A stretch of DNA of 44,089 nucleotides from Perkinsus marinus ATCC 50983 (GCF_000006405.1 NW_003214849.1:5629-49717); one strand, 5' to 3'. Counted from the first letter of the stretch, positions 31,034 to 41,856 are shown. Program-made: numbers and translations. Notes: generated from the letters alone by a model not told the origin.

Positions 31034-32013
31034 CCAAGGTAACAGGCACGTGAGTCACGTGCCTTGATCTGACGAACTTGATCAACAACCGTTGATGTGC
31101 GGATAGTCTCCGCACATGCTCTACAACCACAGAGTTCGGGTGAGCACAGCAGAAGGTAGACCCTACCACCGACCGGTGCCCGCTTCCGCGAAGCGGGAAC
31201 CGGACACAATCTCAGCAGAAGTCGTAGCCCGACGTGACGTCGGCAACGTGCGGTCTCGAGACAGGATGGCGAACTGTGGTAAGGATTAAAACCCAAACCG
31301 CGACATGATCGGGAGTCGCGGGGCTAACCGCAGACTCGCGTGTAAGAGGGTGAGCTAAGAGTTGAGTTCACAGCCGCAGGCCCAGGCAAAACTACTAACA
31401 AGGGAAATCTGAGGAGATACGAACGAGAGTGACAGATATGTACTCAATACGAATGCTGCATCAACGTCACTGCAACGGTCGCCAAGGATCTTTTGCAGCC
31501 GCTGCGGCACCCCAACTAATTTTGTTTCCTGGGTAGACACAGTCAAGACCGCGCTGCGAGCAACAGAACACAGAGACCTGCCAGCAGCAGCAGCAGTCTA
31601 TCGTTTTCTCCTTCGCAACCCACGCGTGTTGCACACCAATATTCACGGCGTGAATTCTCACGGTGTAAAAAGCGTGGATTTCACGCCCTTCCATGGTTAC
31701 CGCGTCGCGGCGCTGATAAGATTTCAGTTGACTCAACAACACCTGGAATGGGCATGGTCGGGGTCGAGGTTTTTCTATGGAGTGTATTTGGTAACAATAG
31801 TGAATGATGACCCTGTTGCTGATACACAAACGGAGTGATGGGCCATCATTGATGGCATTGATGATAGTTCTTCTGAGTGGACACTCCCCACTAGTAATGA
31901 TGCCGTGAATGTCTCGCAGGATGACGAGAACACTTTGTAGATGATCTAACCTTGAGCTCGATCAAAAATGCTAAAAACGACCCATTTTGATCTACTCGTG
32001 AGCCATACTTTGG

Positions 32014-32035
32014 GCGGCAGGCTGCCGCCGGCAGC
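32014..32035. repeat. Canonical palindromic scar (core CGGCAG), shared by units A and C
   Basis: G+CGGCAG, G, CTGCCG, C, CGGCAG+C. Exact rule. The same scar is at 43437-43458 in C. Unit B has a version 4 nt shorter, as if the scar was later trimmed. It therefore predates the split of the units. Confidence 0.9.
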
Positions 32036-32363
32036 GTGGTGGAAGGATTTTCCCTGCGGCGTTCCTTTCGAAGTCATAGCCTCCGAAGGTGATGAGCCAA
32101 AGCTTTCAATCTTGATCGCTACTCGAGCTACAACGAGGCTTGCATGAGTGTGCTCATGGAAAAATGTTAGATACCTCGCATATCAATGCGCAGGATTGCG
32201 TACGATAAGCGACGAACATAACGCGATATTGGACCAAGATATGAAAAAATGGGAACAAATGGTGGATAGATGGATACGATAGTGAGGATGACCCGAAATC
32301 CTCACATTGTTCAAGAGATATGTATAGTGCGTGACGCACCAGCATCAGGGCAGGAACACTATC

Positions 32364-33088
32364 TCACCGACTGCAGGTTGCCGCGGATATCATATTTAGT
32401 GTAATCTTCTTGTATAGAATCATTGTGACGAAATTCGTACGTAACCAAGTAGTACCAGTACCTTCCACCCTTTTTATGAGGATTCCTTGCATGGTGTAAA
32501 ACTCAGAATAGGGTACATTGGAAGAGCATTTGTGAGTGCATGTCAGGTTCAATCCTTCGCTAAGCGCTGGACCACGTAGAGCATCCCACGAGCTCCAAAT
32601 GCTCACGTTACGAGGGAGGGTACCAAAGTCGATAGTTGTGACTTCGAGAAACAGTACTTCAGGATATGGACCTAAGATGTAATTGCCTGAGGCTGGGTTC
32701 CACCAGAAGTCTCTGGTTTCATCACTGACACTGAGGTGAGCCCAACGATTCGTTGTCACGAAGATATCGGGCTCTATGGCGCGGATCGGGTGAGACACAA
32801 TGAGGTTAAGTGCGATGCTGACATAATGCCCAGGCCTGTTAGTGCTGAGTATGCTCCCGGCAACTCCGGTATACGCCCCATCCTTTTTGTAGCCCTCCAT
32901 GTTGTAAATGCAGGAAGGCGCTAGCATATCGGTAATGTTGCTTCCCTCCCCTGGACCAGGACCTCCACAACAACCCGGTCACCGGGTCCCGGTGGATAGT
33001 CAGCAGTAATCTTCATAGGGGTATCAAGTACTCCTAGCGCTGCTTCAATCACAGTGGCAAGCAAGAGAGAGCCGTAAGCAAGAGGCAT
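32364..33088 (-). pseudogene. Broken copy of the secreted-protein gene, unit A
   Basis: It is the paralogue of 38880-39596. It keeps the signal peptide (MPLAYGSLLLATVIEAAL) and the downstream body (LAPSCIYNMEGYKKDG, FGTLPRNVSIWSSWDALRGP, CTHKCSSNVPYSEFYTMQGI) but in different frames. The break is the 14-nt scar at 32973-32994. With it the N-terminal frame runs DYPPGPGDRVVVEVLV and stops soon after. Without those 14 nt the frame matches unit B. Unless the insertion is removed from the RNA, this copy is dead; the rest of the frame is still open, so the loss is recent. Confidence 0.8.
32973..32994. repeat. Canonical palindromic scar (core CCCGGT) inside a coding exon, unit A only
   Basis: A+CCCGGT, C, ACCGGG, T, CCCGGT+G. 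Exact rule. Unit B has the plain 8-mer ACCCGGTG at 39495-39502. It shifts the frame of the secreted-protein gene. Confidence 0.95.
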
Positions 33089-33146
33089 CACGAATAAGAT
33101 TTAACCTTGAGAGTTTGTTGATGGGAATCCGAAGATTGTGATGCAG

Positions 33147-33189
<43 letters not shown>
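33147..33189. repeat. (TCA)n microsatellite
   Basis: About 14 uninterrupted TCA units, then interrupted CATTAACATCATT repeats. It sits exactly where the A/B homology ends. Confidence 0.9.
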
Positions 33190-33200
33190 TAACATCATTA

Positions 33201-33997
33201 ACATCATTATCAACAATGGTGGGAACGCCAAGAACAGTATCACTCTTATCCATCGTGCCCATAACGTCCTCGTCACAAAGCAGACTATCATCGGGAGGTA
33301 GAAGTAGCTCACGATCAATCTCATAAGTAGACTGACAATGTCGAAGATCAGTGATCTTAGATCACTTTTCTCCACATCGCCAGAATAGATCAGACCGTCC
33401 TTGAAGTTGTGCTTTACACTAACCCAAAAGCCATCATCGGCGGTACAGTGTACCGGGTACACCATCCAGCGACAGAGAGGTTCTTCGGTGATTGCATTAT
33501 CCGAGAACCCGGGAGCTTGACGCTCTGCGAATAGCCATACCAGTTCAAGACCTGTGCATACGTGTCTTCTTCTCAATCAGCAGCTTTCCACATTTACTCT
33601 GTAACTCACTATCTGTAATATGTTGTGAAAGTCGCACGTTCTTTACAGCAACACCAAAGACTGGGGCAATCTGCAAACCAACAGAGCTTGAAGGAGTTGT
33701 CGTCGGGTTCTCCACCATGTCAACCATTTGGGACCGGGTATTTCTGATACCCTCTATATAACCACACCAAGCCAATATATCACCGAAGGTCGCTGTCTTA
33801 TCGGCGAACATCTCCTCACAGTTCTTGGTAAACTGTCCATCAGTACCATGTCTTGAGAGATGAACGTTATCTACACCAAAAGCTTCAGCAATTTGTAAAC
33901 CAACGGGACTTGAAGGAGTTGTCGACGGGTTCTCCACCATGTTACCATCCGGGAACTCAAGACAATGGTTAATGGAATCTAGAGATCCTATCAACAA
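33201..33997 (-). CDS. Protein with two ~50-residue internal repeats, exon borders unclear
   Basis: The frame at 33545-33997 has two related blocks. Block 1 reads MVENPSTTPSSPVGLQIAEA then FGVDNVHLSRHGTDGQFTKN. Block 2 reads MVENPTTTPSSSVGLQIAPV then FGVAVKNVRLSQHITDSEL. Each ends in a Cys-Glu/Gly pattern (NCEEMFADK, KCGKLLIEK). A further open piece downstream (NFKDGLIYSGDVEKSDL) is probably the same gene. The scar at 33441-33462 separates it from the upstream frame; without the scar's 14 nt the join reads NLSVAGWCTADDGFWVSVKH. No signal peptide is seen in this part, so the true start may lie upstream in an exon I did not find. Family unknown. Confidence 0.4.
33441..33462. repeat. Canonical palindromic scar (core GGTACA), probably in an exon
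   Basis: C+GGTACA, G, TGTACC, G, GGTACA+C. Exact rule. It falls between two coding-like stretches on the minus strand. Confidence 0.9.
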
Positions 33998-34049
33998 TCT
34001 TACTCATAAAAGCAGCAACTACACCTTTTAAACATCTAGTTCGTTTTTG

Positions 34050-34290
34050 GAACCATCAATTTCGTCGGGACGCGCGAAGTTGGAGGTACGAATCCGAAAC
34101 GGGAAGATCATATACATAATTAGAACTTTCAACTTCGTCATAAAACATTCAAATTCGTCCGAATACGATAGGAAGTTCAAGTTCGTGTTAATAGAACTTT
34201 TACTTTCGACTTTCGAACCTTCGAATTCGTCATAGAACTTCCAATCCCGTCGAGTACACCTTCAGACCTTCAACTTCGTCCCTTTAGGGA
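34050..34290. repeat. Degenerate tandem repeat (AACTTTCAACTTCGTC type)
   Basis: About eight units of 22-28 bp built on AACTTTCAACTTCGTC (also AACATTCAAATTCGTC, GAAGTTCAAGTTCGTG, ACCTTCAACTTCGTCC). It lies between unit A and unit B. Confidence 0.65.
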
Positions 34291-34438
34291 AATCGACACG
34301 GTAAGCAAAACACGAGCCTTATCGTGAGACTCTCATGATGAGAGTACTGGTATAATTGCCCTGGTAACACGAAATTGAAGTCCCGGGCAACGAAGTCGAT
34401 GTTTAAAAGGTGTAGCTTCGAGCTGAGCTAAGATTCCA

Positions 34439-34461
34439 TAGTTGTGCACTCTGCACAACTA
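34439..34461. repeat. Palindrome, 10-nt arms, 3-nt loop, at the left edge of unit B
   Basis: TAGTTGTGCA, CTC, exact inverse, directly before CAGCGGATAAGGCTACC. Unit A has CAGCGGATATGGCTACC without it. Confidence 0.75.
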
Positions 34462-34625
34462 CAGCGGATAAGGCTACCAATTTTGCGGATAAGGAAATCA
34501 CACTCGCGGAAAGGGACATCGATTTAGCTATGGGGGTCGGATAGGGCAATCCATTTCGCGGGTGAGGAAGTCAATTTCATAACGGACGAATGCAATTTCA
34601 CGGGCAAGGACATTCGTTTGGGGTT
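34455..34625. repeat. Degenerate tandem repeat at the left edge of unit B
   Basis: The paralogue of 28905-29080, with units of the type GCGGATAAGGAAATCACACT. It marks the start of the second segmental copy. Confidence 0.6.
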
Positions 34626-35073
34626 AGTGTTTCATCTACGCAAAAAAAACCTTCGATAATCTTAATCGCTGACTTCGATGAGACCGTGGGAGACTCCACC
34701 CCATATGATCTGTTCCACTGGCAAGAAGGGCTCACGATTACCAGAGAAGAAGGGGACAGTGCAGCGGAGACGCACGACCTTCCCTAGGGCGCAATCTCAG
34801 CTAACGCTTGCCAAGTTATGAGTTTCTTCAGTCCCGTATCCGTTCTCGTTTTGGTGTTTTTCCACATGCTTTGGAAGAGCCGCGGAGCAGTGGGACTCGC
34901 GCTATCGTCAATATCCTTCGAGCCGATCTTCATATATTAGTTTGTATCATTGATGAAGTCTCACGAAACTTTCCGCCATTTCACCCGTCGCATGCGTTAG
35001 TTAATTATGGGCACTATGTTGGGGGCACATCGCCCTCATGGATACGGGTCCCGTATCACGGGGTGAAGCAAGT

Positions 35074-35100
35074 CAATTACTACATTGAATGTAGTAATTG
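35074..35100. repeat. Perfect palindrome, 13-nt arms, one central G
   Basis: CAATTACTACATT, G, exact inverse. Unit A (29872-29894) has the inner 8 bases of each arm only. Confidence 0.85.
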
Positions 35101-35412
35101 ATCTAACAGCAACCGTCGCAATCGTTTCTCAGCATGTGCACTTTGTCAACTTGAAATCTCATTCGAGAAGTGAAACATCTTCCATACGAAGAGATAGGAA
35201 GAACCACAACATACTGTCGGGTAGGTGATAGTTGGGAGTAAAAAGAGCGAATAAGACACCAATGGACCTTCATCTACCATAATTGAACCACGTACAAAAT
35301 TCGGACTTTGTAGACACACCCAAGGTGTGACACCTAACCGCTCGACTTTGAAGTGAAATATGATAAGGGCCCAGCTTAGGAGGCATACCTCAGAAGCACC
35401 ACTCTCTGAGTA

Positions 35413-36776
35413 CTACTCGGTTAGGCGTCGTCCAGAAGATGAAGCAATGGCATGAAACAGGGATTTTGCGTCCCAGGGGTAGAGATCCTCGTTCGCGAAA
35501 GAGCCGCCGCCTTCCAAACCAATGCCGTGCAGTCCATACTTCTTGGCCAGGGCAACCTTCTCGATCGCACGAGTTTGAGAGAAGAAAAAGTAGCCGGTCC
35601 CATTCAAGAAGGCTGACCCGTTCCCTCTTGGATCCGCTCCGAGGTCGTAGATCGCATTCGAGTATCCTAAGTCTGAGCTCTCGGAGTCTGACCTAGCGAG
35701 TAGCGGTACCTGAAAAACAACGTTGAACTTTACGCCACACAACCTAAGTCGAGTAGCTCAGGTCTGTAACAGTAAACACGAAGACTGCCTCCAATGGAGA
35801 AGGTGACTTCAAGGAAAACTCTCTATCAGCTCGCAGACAGCACTGATGTCCCCGGTAATTTTCTCAGTACTACAGTCACGGCAGCGAAGGACTAAAGATT
35901 GTGAAAGTCGCTCACACTTACAACAAGGATGAGCTTATTGGGATTTAAGCCAACTCTGACAGCATTCTTGATCAGGTCTTGGGCGAAACGATCCGTATTG
36001 AAGACTTCTACGTCCTTCTGAACAACTGGCCTCAGCTTAATGACGGCCCTATCGACCATCTCTGCTATACCATCCATTTTCTGCCAGTCACTTGGTAAGA
36101 TGGATAACCTAGCGCGCCGGAATAACTGTTGGAGCTAGTGACCAGAACATGGCCCATGTTTCATGTACTCCCATGCTCTGAGGCATTTGCTGGCTCACTT
36201 CAAAGTTGCCGTAACGTTGAGCTCCTTGATTGCCTCGATGAGCTTCTTCAAAACTGGGTAGTGACTGGGATCAGTTGACAACTGCAAACCCACTTGAAAA
36301 CCGTCAACAGGGTAATCTTTCAGGAACTCGCTGGCACTCTTCAAGAACATAGCTTTATCAAAGGTTTTGGGCAAATAAAACCGCGTGTCAGCAAGTATCT
36401 CTCCCCCTGCAGCATCCACCTGTTTCCTCAGAGACATGAAATAAGTTTTATTCCAAGGGTTGTAAAACACAGGCTCCAACACGATTTCATTCTCTGCGAT
36501 TGCATATCCGCCGAGCTGAAAACTATTTGCACCAGATTTGAGAAGGTAGTTGAAATAGTAGTCCCAAGTGTAGTTGACAGTCGGAAGCTTGTGGTCAAAG
36601 CTTTCGGGGACTTCTTTAATATTCCACGGAAATCTCATTCCTTTGTAGAACTTCAACGGTTGGCCCATATAGGTGTCCGCGTTAGCAGTTGTACTTAAAG
36701 CGTACAGACACAGAAGCTTTGAAGAGACCCACATGGAGGACAGGGATGATATGACAACTGCACAAAAAGTTGCCAA
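35413..36776 (-). CDS. Secreted GH18 chitinase-like protein without the catalytic motif, unit B (intact)
   Basis: It has three exons: 36199-36776, 35922-36108 and 35413-35709; 353 aa, GT-AG introns of phase 2 and 0. A hydrophobic N-terminus (AVVISSLSSMWVSSKLLCLY) should direct secretion. TIM-barrel landmarks of GH18 follow in order: YFNYLLKSGANSFQLGGYAI, SASEFLKDYPVDGFQVGLQL (strand 4), LKLSILPSDW (strand 5), GLNPNKLILVVPLLAR (strand 7) and KKYGLHGIGLEGG (strand 8). Active GH18 enzymes have DGxDxDxE in strand 4. Here residues ~158-165 are DGFQVGLQ, so the second and third Asp and the Glu acid are gone. It is probably a sugar-binding or structural relative, not a hydrolase. Asn-glycosylation sites fit secretion. 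The GH18 call rests on pattern order only. Confidence 0.65.
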
Positions 36777-38068
36777 GTAGCCTGGGAGCAGCTCACAGTG
36801 TAGACTCGCGCCTAGTTACCTGCCTCCCCGCAAGCGCGATAACTTACGGTCCCTATGGCGCAGTTCTACTATGCCGGTACAGTGCGAAATACTGATAGAA
36901 TGCTCAAACAAGTGAGGGTAGATCAAGTGAAGTATGCACTCTGATGAAGGAAATTCTTTAGCTCTTAGGAATGTGCAATCGCGTCACGGTAGTCACGTGC
37001 CAAGGAAACAGGCATCTCATGAGCCGATTGATCTGACGAACTTGATCAACAACCGTTGATGTGGGTATAGTCTAGACAGTACCCGCCCAGTTGAGGGAGC
37101 CGCACATTCGCTACAACCACAGAGTTCGAGTGAGCACAGCAGAAGGTAGACCGAACCACCAACCGGGACCCGCTTCCGCGAAGCGGGAACCGGAGACAAC
37201 CTCAACAGAAGTCGTGGCCCGACGTGACGTCGGCGACGTGCGGTCTCGAAGCAGGATGGCGAACTCTGGTGAGGATTAAAACCCAAACCGCGACATGATC
37301 AGGAGTCGCGGGGCTAACTGCAGACTCGCGTGTAAGAGGGTGAGCTAAGACTTTAGTTCACAGCCGCAGGCCCAGGCAAAACTACTCACAAGGGAAATCT
37401 GAGGAGATACGAACGAGAGTGACCGATATGTACTCAATACGAATGCTGCATCAACGTCACTGCAACGGTCGCCAAGGATCTTTTGCAGCCGCTGCGGCAC
37501 CCCAACTAAATTTGTTTCCTGGGCAGACACAGTTGAGACCGCGCTGCGAGCAACAGAACACAGAGACCTGCCAGCAGTAGTCTATCGTTTTCTCGTTCGT
37601 TCGGAACCCACGTGTGTTGCACACCAATATTCACGGCGTGAATCCTCACTGTGTAAAAAGCGTGGATCTCACGTTTTCACAGTCACCGCGTCGCGGCGCT
37701 GATGAGATTTCAGTTGACTCAACAACACCTGGAATGGGCATGGTCGGGGTCGAGGTTTTCCTATGAAATGTATTTGGTAACAATAGTGAAGGATGGCCTT
37801 GTTGCTGATACACAAACGGAGTGATGGGCCATCACTGATGGTATTAATGATAGTTCTTCTGAGTGGACACTCCCCACTAGTAATGATGCCGTGAATGTCT
37901 CGCAGGATGACGAGAACGCTTGGTAGATGATCTAACCTTGAGCTCGATCAAAAATGCTAAAAACGAGCCATTTTTGATCCACTCGTGAGCCATATTTTGG
38001 GCGGCAGCCGCCGGCAGCGTGGTGGAAGGATTTTCCCTGTCGTGTTCCTTTCGAAGTCATAGCCTCCG

Positions 38069-38592
38069 TCGATGAGTCGCCGACAGTGAGTCTCCGTGCA
38101 GTCCTGCCAGAACTGTCCTGGGTTACCCAGTACTACTAGGGGAAGAATAGTGGTTATTATTCTCGAGAAGGTTTATCATACTTTCTTTCCGGGAATTCCC
38201 GCTAGGGAAGAGTTGCATTTGTCGCTGATGGGTTACACTGCCGCAGCATGCATTGGTACGACTACAGACATACAAATCTCCACGTTTCACGTGACGGTCA
38301 CAATGGTTTCACGAGATCCCAAGGGTTTCCAGGATGGATTAAGATGGGTCTTGAAATGATTCGAAGTCCTCAAACAGAAAGGTGCACGATGAGATGATCC
38401 GTTGGAGCACTCTCGGTCGGTCGGAGTAGCTCCGGCCGACCGAGTCGCAGCGTGAGAAGCCGAGTTGGTCTAGTAAGTGGCCTTCATATCTAAACGCAAC
38501 AACATCCGCAGAATTCAAGGGAAAGAAAACGTAGCATATTGCTCTAGAGTCTAGACCCATCCCACAACCGGCCGCTCGATTTCGTCATTGGC
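38069..38592. other. 524-bp segment present in units B and C, absent from A
   Basis: In A the sequence runs CCTCCG straight to AAGGTGATGAG (32080-32096). In B these 524 bp stand between. It contains a + frame of 87 codons (38096-38359, MQSCQNCPGLPSTTRGRIVV...) and a 15-base hairpin (CTCGGTCGGTCGGAG, TAG, inverse with one G/T) at 38412-38444. No terminal inverted repeat or target duplication is clear. It is either an insertion in B/C or a loss from A. Confidence 0.6.
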
Positions 38593-38841
38593 AAGGTGAT
38601 GAGCCAAAGCTTTCACTCTTGATCGCTACTCGAGCCACAACGAGGCTTGCAAGAGTGTGCTCGTGGAAAAACGTTAGATACCTCGCATATCAATGCGCAG
38701 ACTTGCATACGATAAGCGACGAACATAACGCGATATTAGACCAAGATATGAAAAAATGGAAACAAATGGTGAATAGATGGATACGATAGTGAAAATGACC
38801 CGAAATCCTCACATTGTTCAAGAGATATGTATAGTGCGTGA

Positions 38842-38863
38842 CGCACCACTGGTGCGGCACCAG
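38842..38863. repeat. Canonical palindromic scar (core GCACCA), unit B only
   Basis: C+GCACCA, C, TGGTGC, G, GCACCA+G. Exact rule. Unit A has the plain 8-mer CGCACCAG at 32335-32342, and the flanks on both sides are identical. It sits just past the stop of the secreted-protein gene. Confidence 0.95.
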
Positions 38864-38879
38864 CATCAGGGCAGGAACA

Positions 38880-39596
38880 CTATCTCACCGACTGCAGGTT
38901 GCCGCGGATAACATATTTGGTGTAATCTTCTTGTATAGAAGAATTGTCATGAAATTCGTACGTAACCAAGTAGTACCAGCCACCTTCCACCCTTTTTATG
39001 AGGATTCCTTGCGTGGTGTAAAACTCAGAATGGGGTACATTGGAAGAGCATTTGTGAGTGCATGTCAGGTTCAATCCTTCGCTCAGCGCTGGACCACGTA
39101 GAGCATCCCACGAGCTCCAAATGCTCACGTTACGAGGGAGGGTACCAAAGTCGATAGTTGAAAGTTGGGGGTACACTTCACGAGGATATGGACCGTAGAA
39201 GTGCCTGCCTGGAGCTGGGTTCCACCAGAAGTCTCTGGTTTGATCACCGACACTCAGGTGAGCCCAACCAGTCGTTAGCACTGAGATATTGGGCTCTTTG
39301 GCACCAGTCGCGCTAGACACAACGAGGTTAAGTGCCATGCTGCCATAATGCCCAGGCCTGTTAGTGTTGAGCCTGATCGCGGCAACTTCTGTATAACTTC
39401 CATCGGTTGCATAGCCCCCCATGTTGTAAATGCAGGAAGGCGCTAGGATATCGATAATGTTGCTTCCCTCCCCTGGACCAGGACCTCCATTACAACCCGG
39501 TGGATAGTCAGCAGTAATCTGGAAACGGGTATCAGGTACTCCTAGGGCTGCTTCCATCACAGTGGCAAGCAAGAGGGAGCCGTAAGCAAGAGGCAT
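38880..39596 (-). CDS. Secreted protein of unknown function, unit B (intact), 238 aa
   Basis: Single exon; the ATG at 39596 opens a signal peptide (MPLAYGSLLLATVMEAALGV). The mature protein has a Gly/Pro-rich start (YPPGCNGGPGPGEGSN), then LAPSCIYNMGGYATDGSY, several NxS/T sites (PNIS, RNVS, LNLT, HDNSS), FWWNPAPGRHFYGPYP, and a Cys pair in CTHKCSS. Many Trp and Tyr and the likely beta pattern suggest a compact extracellular domain. I do not recognise the family. It lies about 2.1 kb upstream (in the transcription sense) of the GH18-like gene on the same strand. The paralogue in unit A is broken; unit C's copy would lie beyond the window's end. Confidence 0.7.
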   Translation of the reverse strand: MPLAYGSLLLATVMEAALGVPDTRFQITADYPPGCNGGPGPGEGSNIIDILAPSCIYNMGGYATDGSYTEVAAIRLNTNRPGHYGSMALNLVVSSATGAKEPNISVLTTGWAHLSVGDQTRDFWWNPAPGRHFYGPYPREVYPQLSTIDFGTLPRNVSIWSSWDALRGPALSEGLNLTCTHKCSSNVPHSEFYTTQGILIKRVEGGWYYLVTYEFHDNSSIQEDYTKYVIRGNLQSVR

Positions 39597-39655
39597 CACG
39601 AATAAGATTTAACCTGAAGAGTTTGTTGATGGGAATCCGAAGATTGTGATGCAAT

Positions 39656-40053
39656 CGAACGGATACACGTTCCTCTTCACGCCAACGGCACGCCCGCGGC
39701 ATCACTACAGAGATTGGGCGTATGACTGACATCGCGAAGATATGTTAATGCGGAGCATCTCAGCGGTGTTGCTCGGAAAAGGAGACAATTCATGAGCAGT
39801 AAGGAACAATTCGTAAGATACCGTGTGTTTCGTTCATGTAACAACACATTGTGCTGAACACAAGGATTTCAGGATAAACCTCTCTCGCACGTGAGTACAA
39901 GCCACAGCTGAGTAGAATTGAGGTTATACAGTAAACTCGGCTCTGATCAGGCACTCTGTTTCAGGGTGGTAGTCGCGCCGGCTTCACAAAAAAAACTCAA
40001 TCCATCGCCCACAAATGAGTAAATTCGGTTGTCATCCTTTTCCGGCACAAAAT
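39656..40053. other. Right flank of unit B, no gene seen
   Basis: A/B homology ends near 39652 (GATTGTGATGCA in both). Beyond it nothing is recognisable until the U-box relic. Confidence 0.4.
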
Positions 40054-40276
40054 CTACTCGGCACCGCACAATTTTTCCCCTGTCGGTACAAAATTTTCAC
40101 TGGGCAAATTGGCAACGGGAAGATTGTTGCTATTCCGGAACATCCTGCAAATAGTTGATCGTTGGTGAGTCCACTCAGTCTCCATCAGAGTAACAGGACC
40201 AACCATAAGCTCCTGTGTGATGAGGCACTCGAAAGAGTCCTCAAGGCTCCTCAGCAAGTTCCTCGGCATCTACCAT
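40054..40276 (-). pseudogene. U-box relic, related to 27441-28548
   Basis: From an ATG at 40276 (MVDAEE...) a one-base frame change leads to LLRSLEDSFECLITQELMVG, PVTLMETEWTHQRSTICRMF and then NLPVANLPSENFVPTGEKLC. This parallels the first U-box (SLEESFECPITQEVMVDPVT...). The conserved Pro after Cys and the Asp of MVDPVT are lost. The two halves of the box run together without the intron of the other copy, which may mean it came from a processed RNA. It is probably not functional. Confidence 0.6.
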
Positions 40277-40284
40277 ACCGTACG

Positions 40285-41856
40285 ACTTCGAACGATTTCC
40301 CAACAAGATTTTGATACTTTCTGATAGTGGATACTGTGTGACTTCAACTGACTTCGGTAGAGCGAAAAAAAGTTTTGGTCTTTCATATCACTCACCATGA
40401 AGATACTGGAACTCGCAATTTCCCTAAAATGAAAGCTCTAGCCTCCGAGTTGTGGCAGGGCGCGTGTAGACTCACGTGTGCCACCTGGGCACTGCGGAGG
40501 ATGACACGCAAGGTACACTAAGGACACTCAGGATATTAAGCTTCTGTCGTAAGCCACGGAGGCTTGCTACCTGGAGTTACCCTAGGACCTACATCGGAGA
40601 CCTCGGTTAAAAAAATATCACGCTTAACACATATACTACTCCAGGTTGTCAAGACAGTCTGGCTTGTGTGAATAGCTTGGCAGCTTGAAGGACTCAGGTT
40701 ATCCCCTTGTGCCCACAGCGATTGTGTCAATCGCTGTCCCAAACCAGGTTTCGCCAAAAGACAACTCCCTGGCACGGTTTCAACGGTTGAAACCGGTTGC
40801 ATTTCCTGAACGTCAGCAAGTCGCGTATAAACGAGGTGTCGGATATAAACCGATGTGTGTCGAATTCTTCAAGATCTAAGGATGGACTCCGAAGTTTTCA
40901 AGAAATAGCTTTCTCAGTTGATAGATTTGCCGGACGTTGTGTTGTCAGCGATATGCGCGTACAGTACGCGGCGTACTAATCGATTCGATGTTCGAGACAT
41001 CGTGGTTTATTATCCTGCGAGGGTAGCATGACCTTAGAGAATCATTCCAACCTGACCTCCAGCATACGACACGGCAAGTAGGGGCACAGAAGGTTCTCCT
41101 TCTGTGCGAACTCAAACACAAGTTGTGTTACACAACAATATGCAAGATGTGGGAGGTGCATTGGTAATGTCGATACTCGCTCGACGCCGTGCTTTTCTTC
41201 TTTCCGCTATTGGGTTTCTAGCTATCGGGTACTACCCAATGGGTAGCTTCTGACCAAGGAATTCCCTAAGTAAATTTTCCTCCGATTGCGCGAAGAATGC
41301 GAGGCCCGCACTTTTTGAAGTTCAAGTTACTAACTTAGACAGCGACTCACTACTAGCGAGTTGCCATTCTAATAGACTATCTAACCGTTAACCTCGCATA
41401 GTGCGAACCGCAATACTAGTATAATCTACCGTCACTAGAAATGATTTAGACCTAAAAATACAATCACCTAGTGACCCCGTGGCCTTCCAACAAGAGCTGC
41501 AAAACATTTACAGTAGGCTCGACTCGCAGCGAATTCGATGCTTGAATCCTTCGGGGATCACGTTCTGGATTTCGCTACTGGACTATTCAGGCTCGGAGCA
41601 TCATCTTCAGTCACCGTCCTGGCGATAGTATCAATATACTGCTCGGAGCAGAGCCAGGATATGGCAATTCCAGCCTTGCCAGGGGGAAGGTTGGGTTCTG
41701 CCAGTAGTACTAGTAGTAGTGCCCAAGTTGAGCATTAGGATCACGTTGAGCGTGATAACAGAGCTAGGCTGACTGTATATGGGTAGGATCTCATTCACTG
41801 CCAGGATCCAGTACCGATTTCTATGTCCACAGTAGCGATATTCTCGTCAGCGTGTT
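40285..41856. other. Non-genic stretch between units B and C
   Basis: No gene is seen. Hairpins with 9-10-base arms lie near 40717-40739 (ACAGCGATTG, TGT, inverse), 40779-40797 (GGTTTCAAC, G, inverse), 40961-40975 (AGTACGC, G, inverse) and 41075-41098 (GCACAGAAGG, TTCT, inverse). Confidence 0.35.

Noticed and set aside
31355-31546. Minus frame LVGVPQRLQKILGDRC, also in unit B (37345-37530)
   Set aside because: It is kept in both units, but the DNA around it is equally similar, so there is no sign of selection on the protein.
33138-33326. Poly-Ser frame at the TCA microsatellite
   Set aside because: It is a simple-repeat artefact.
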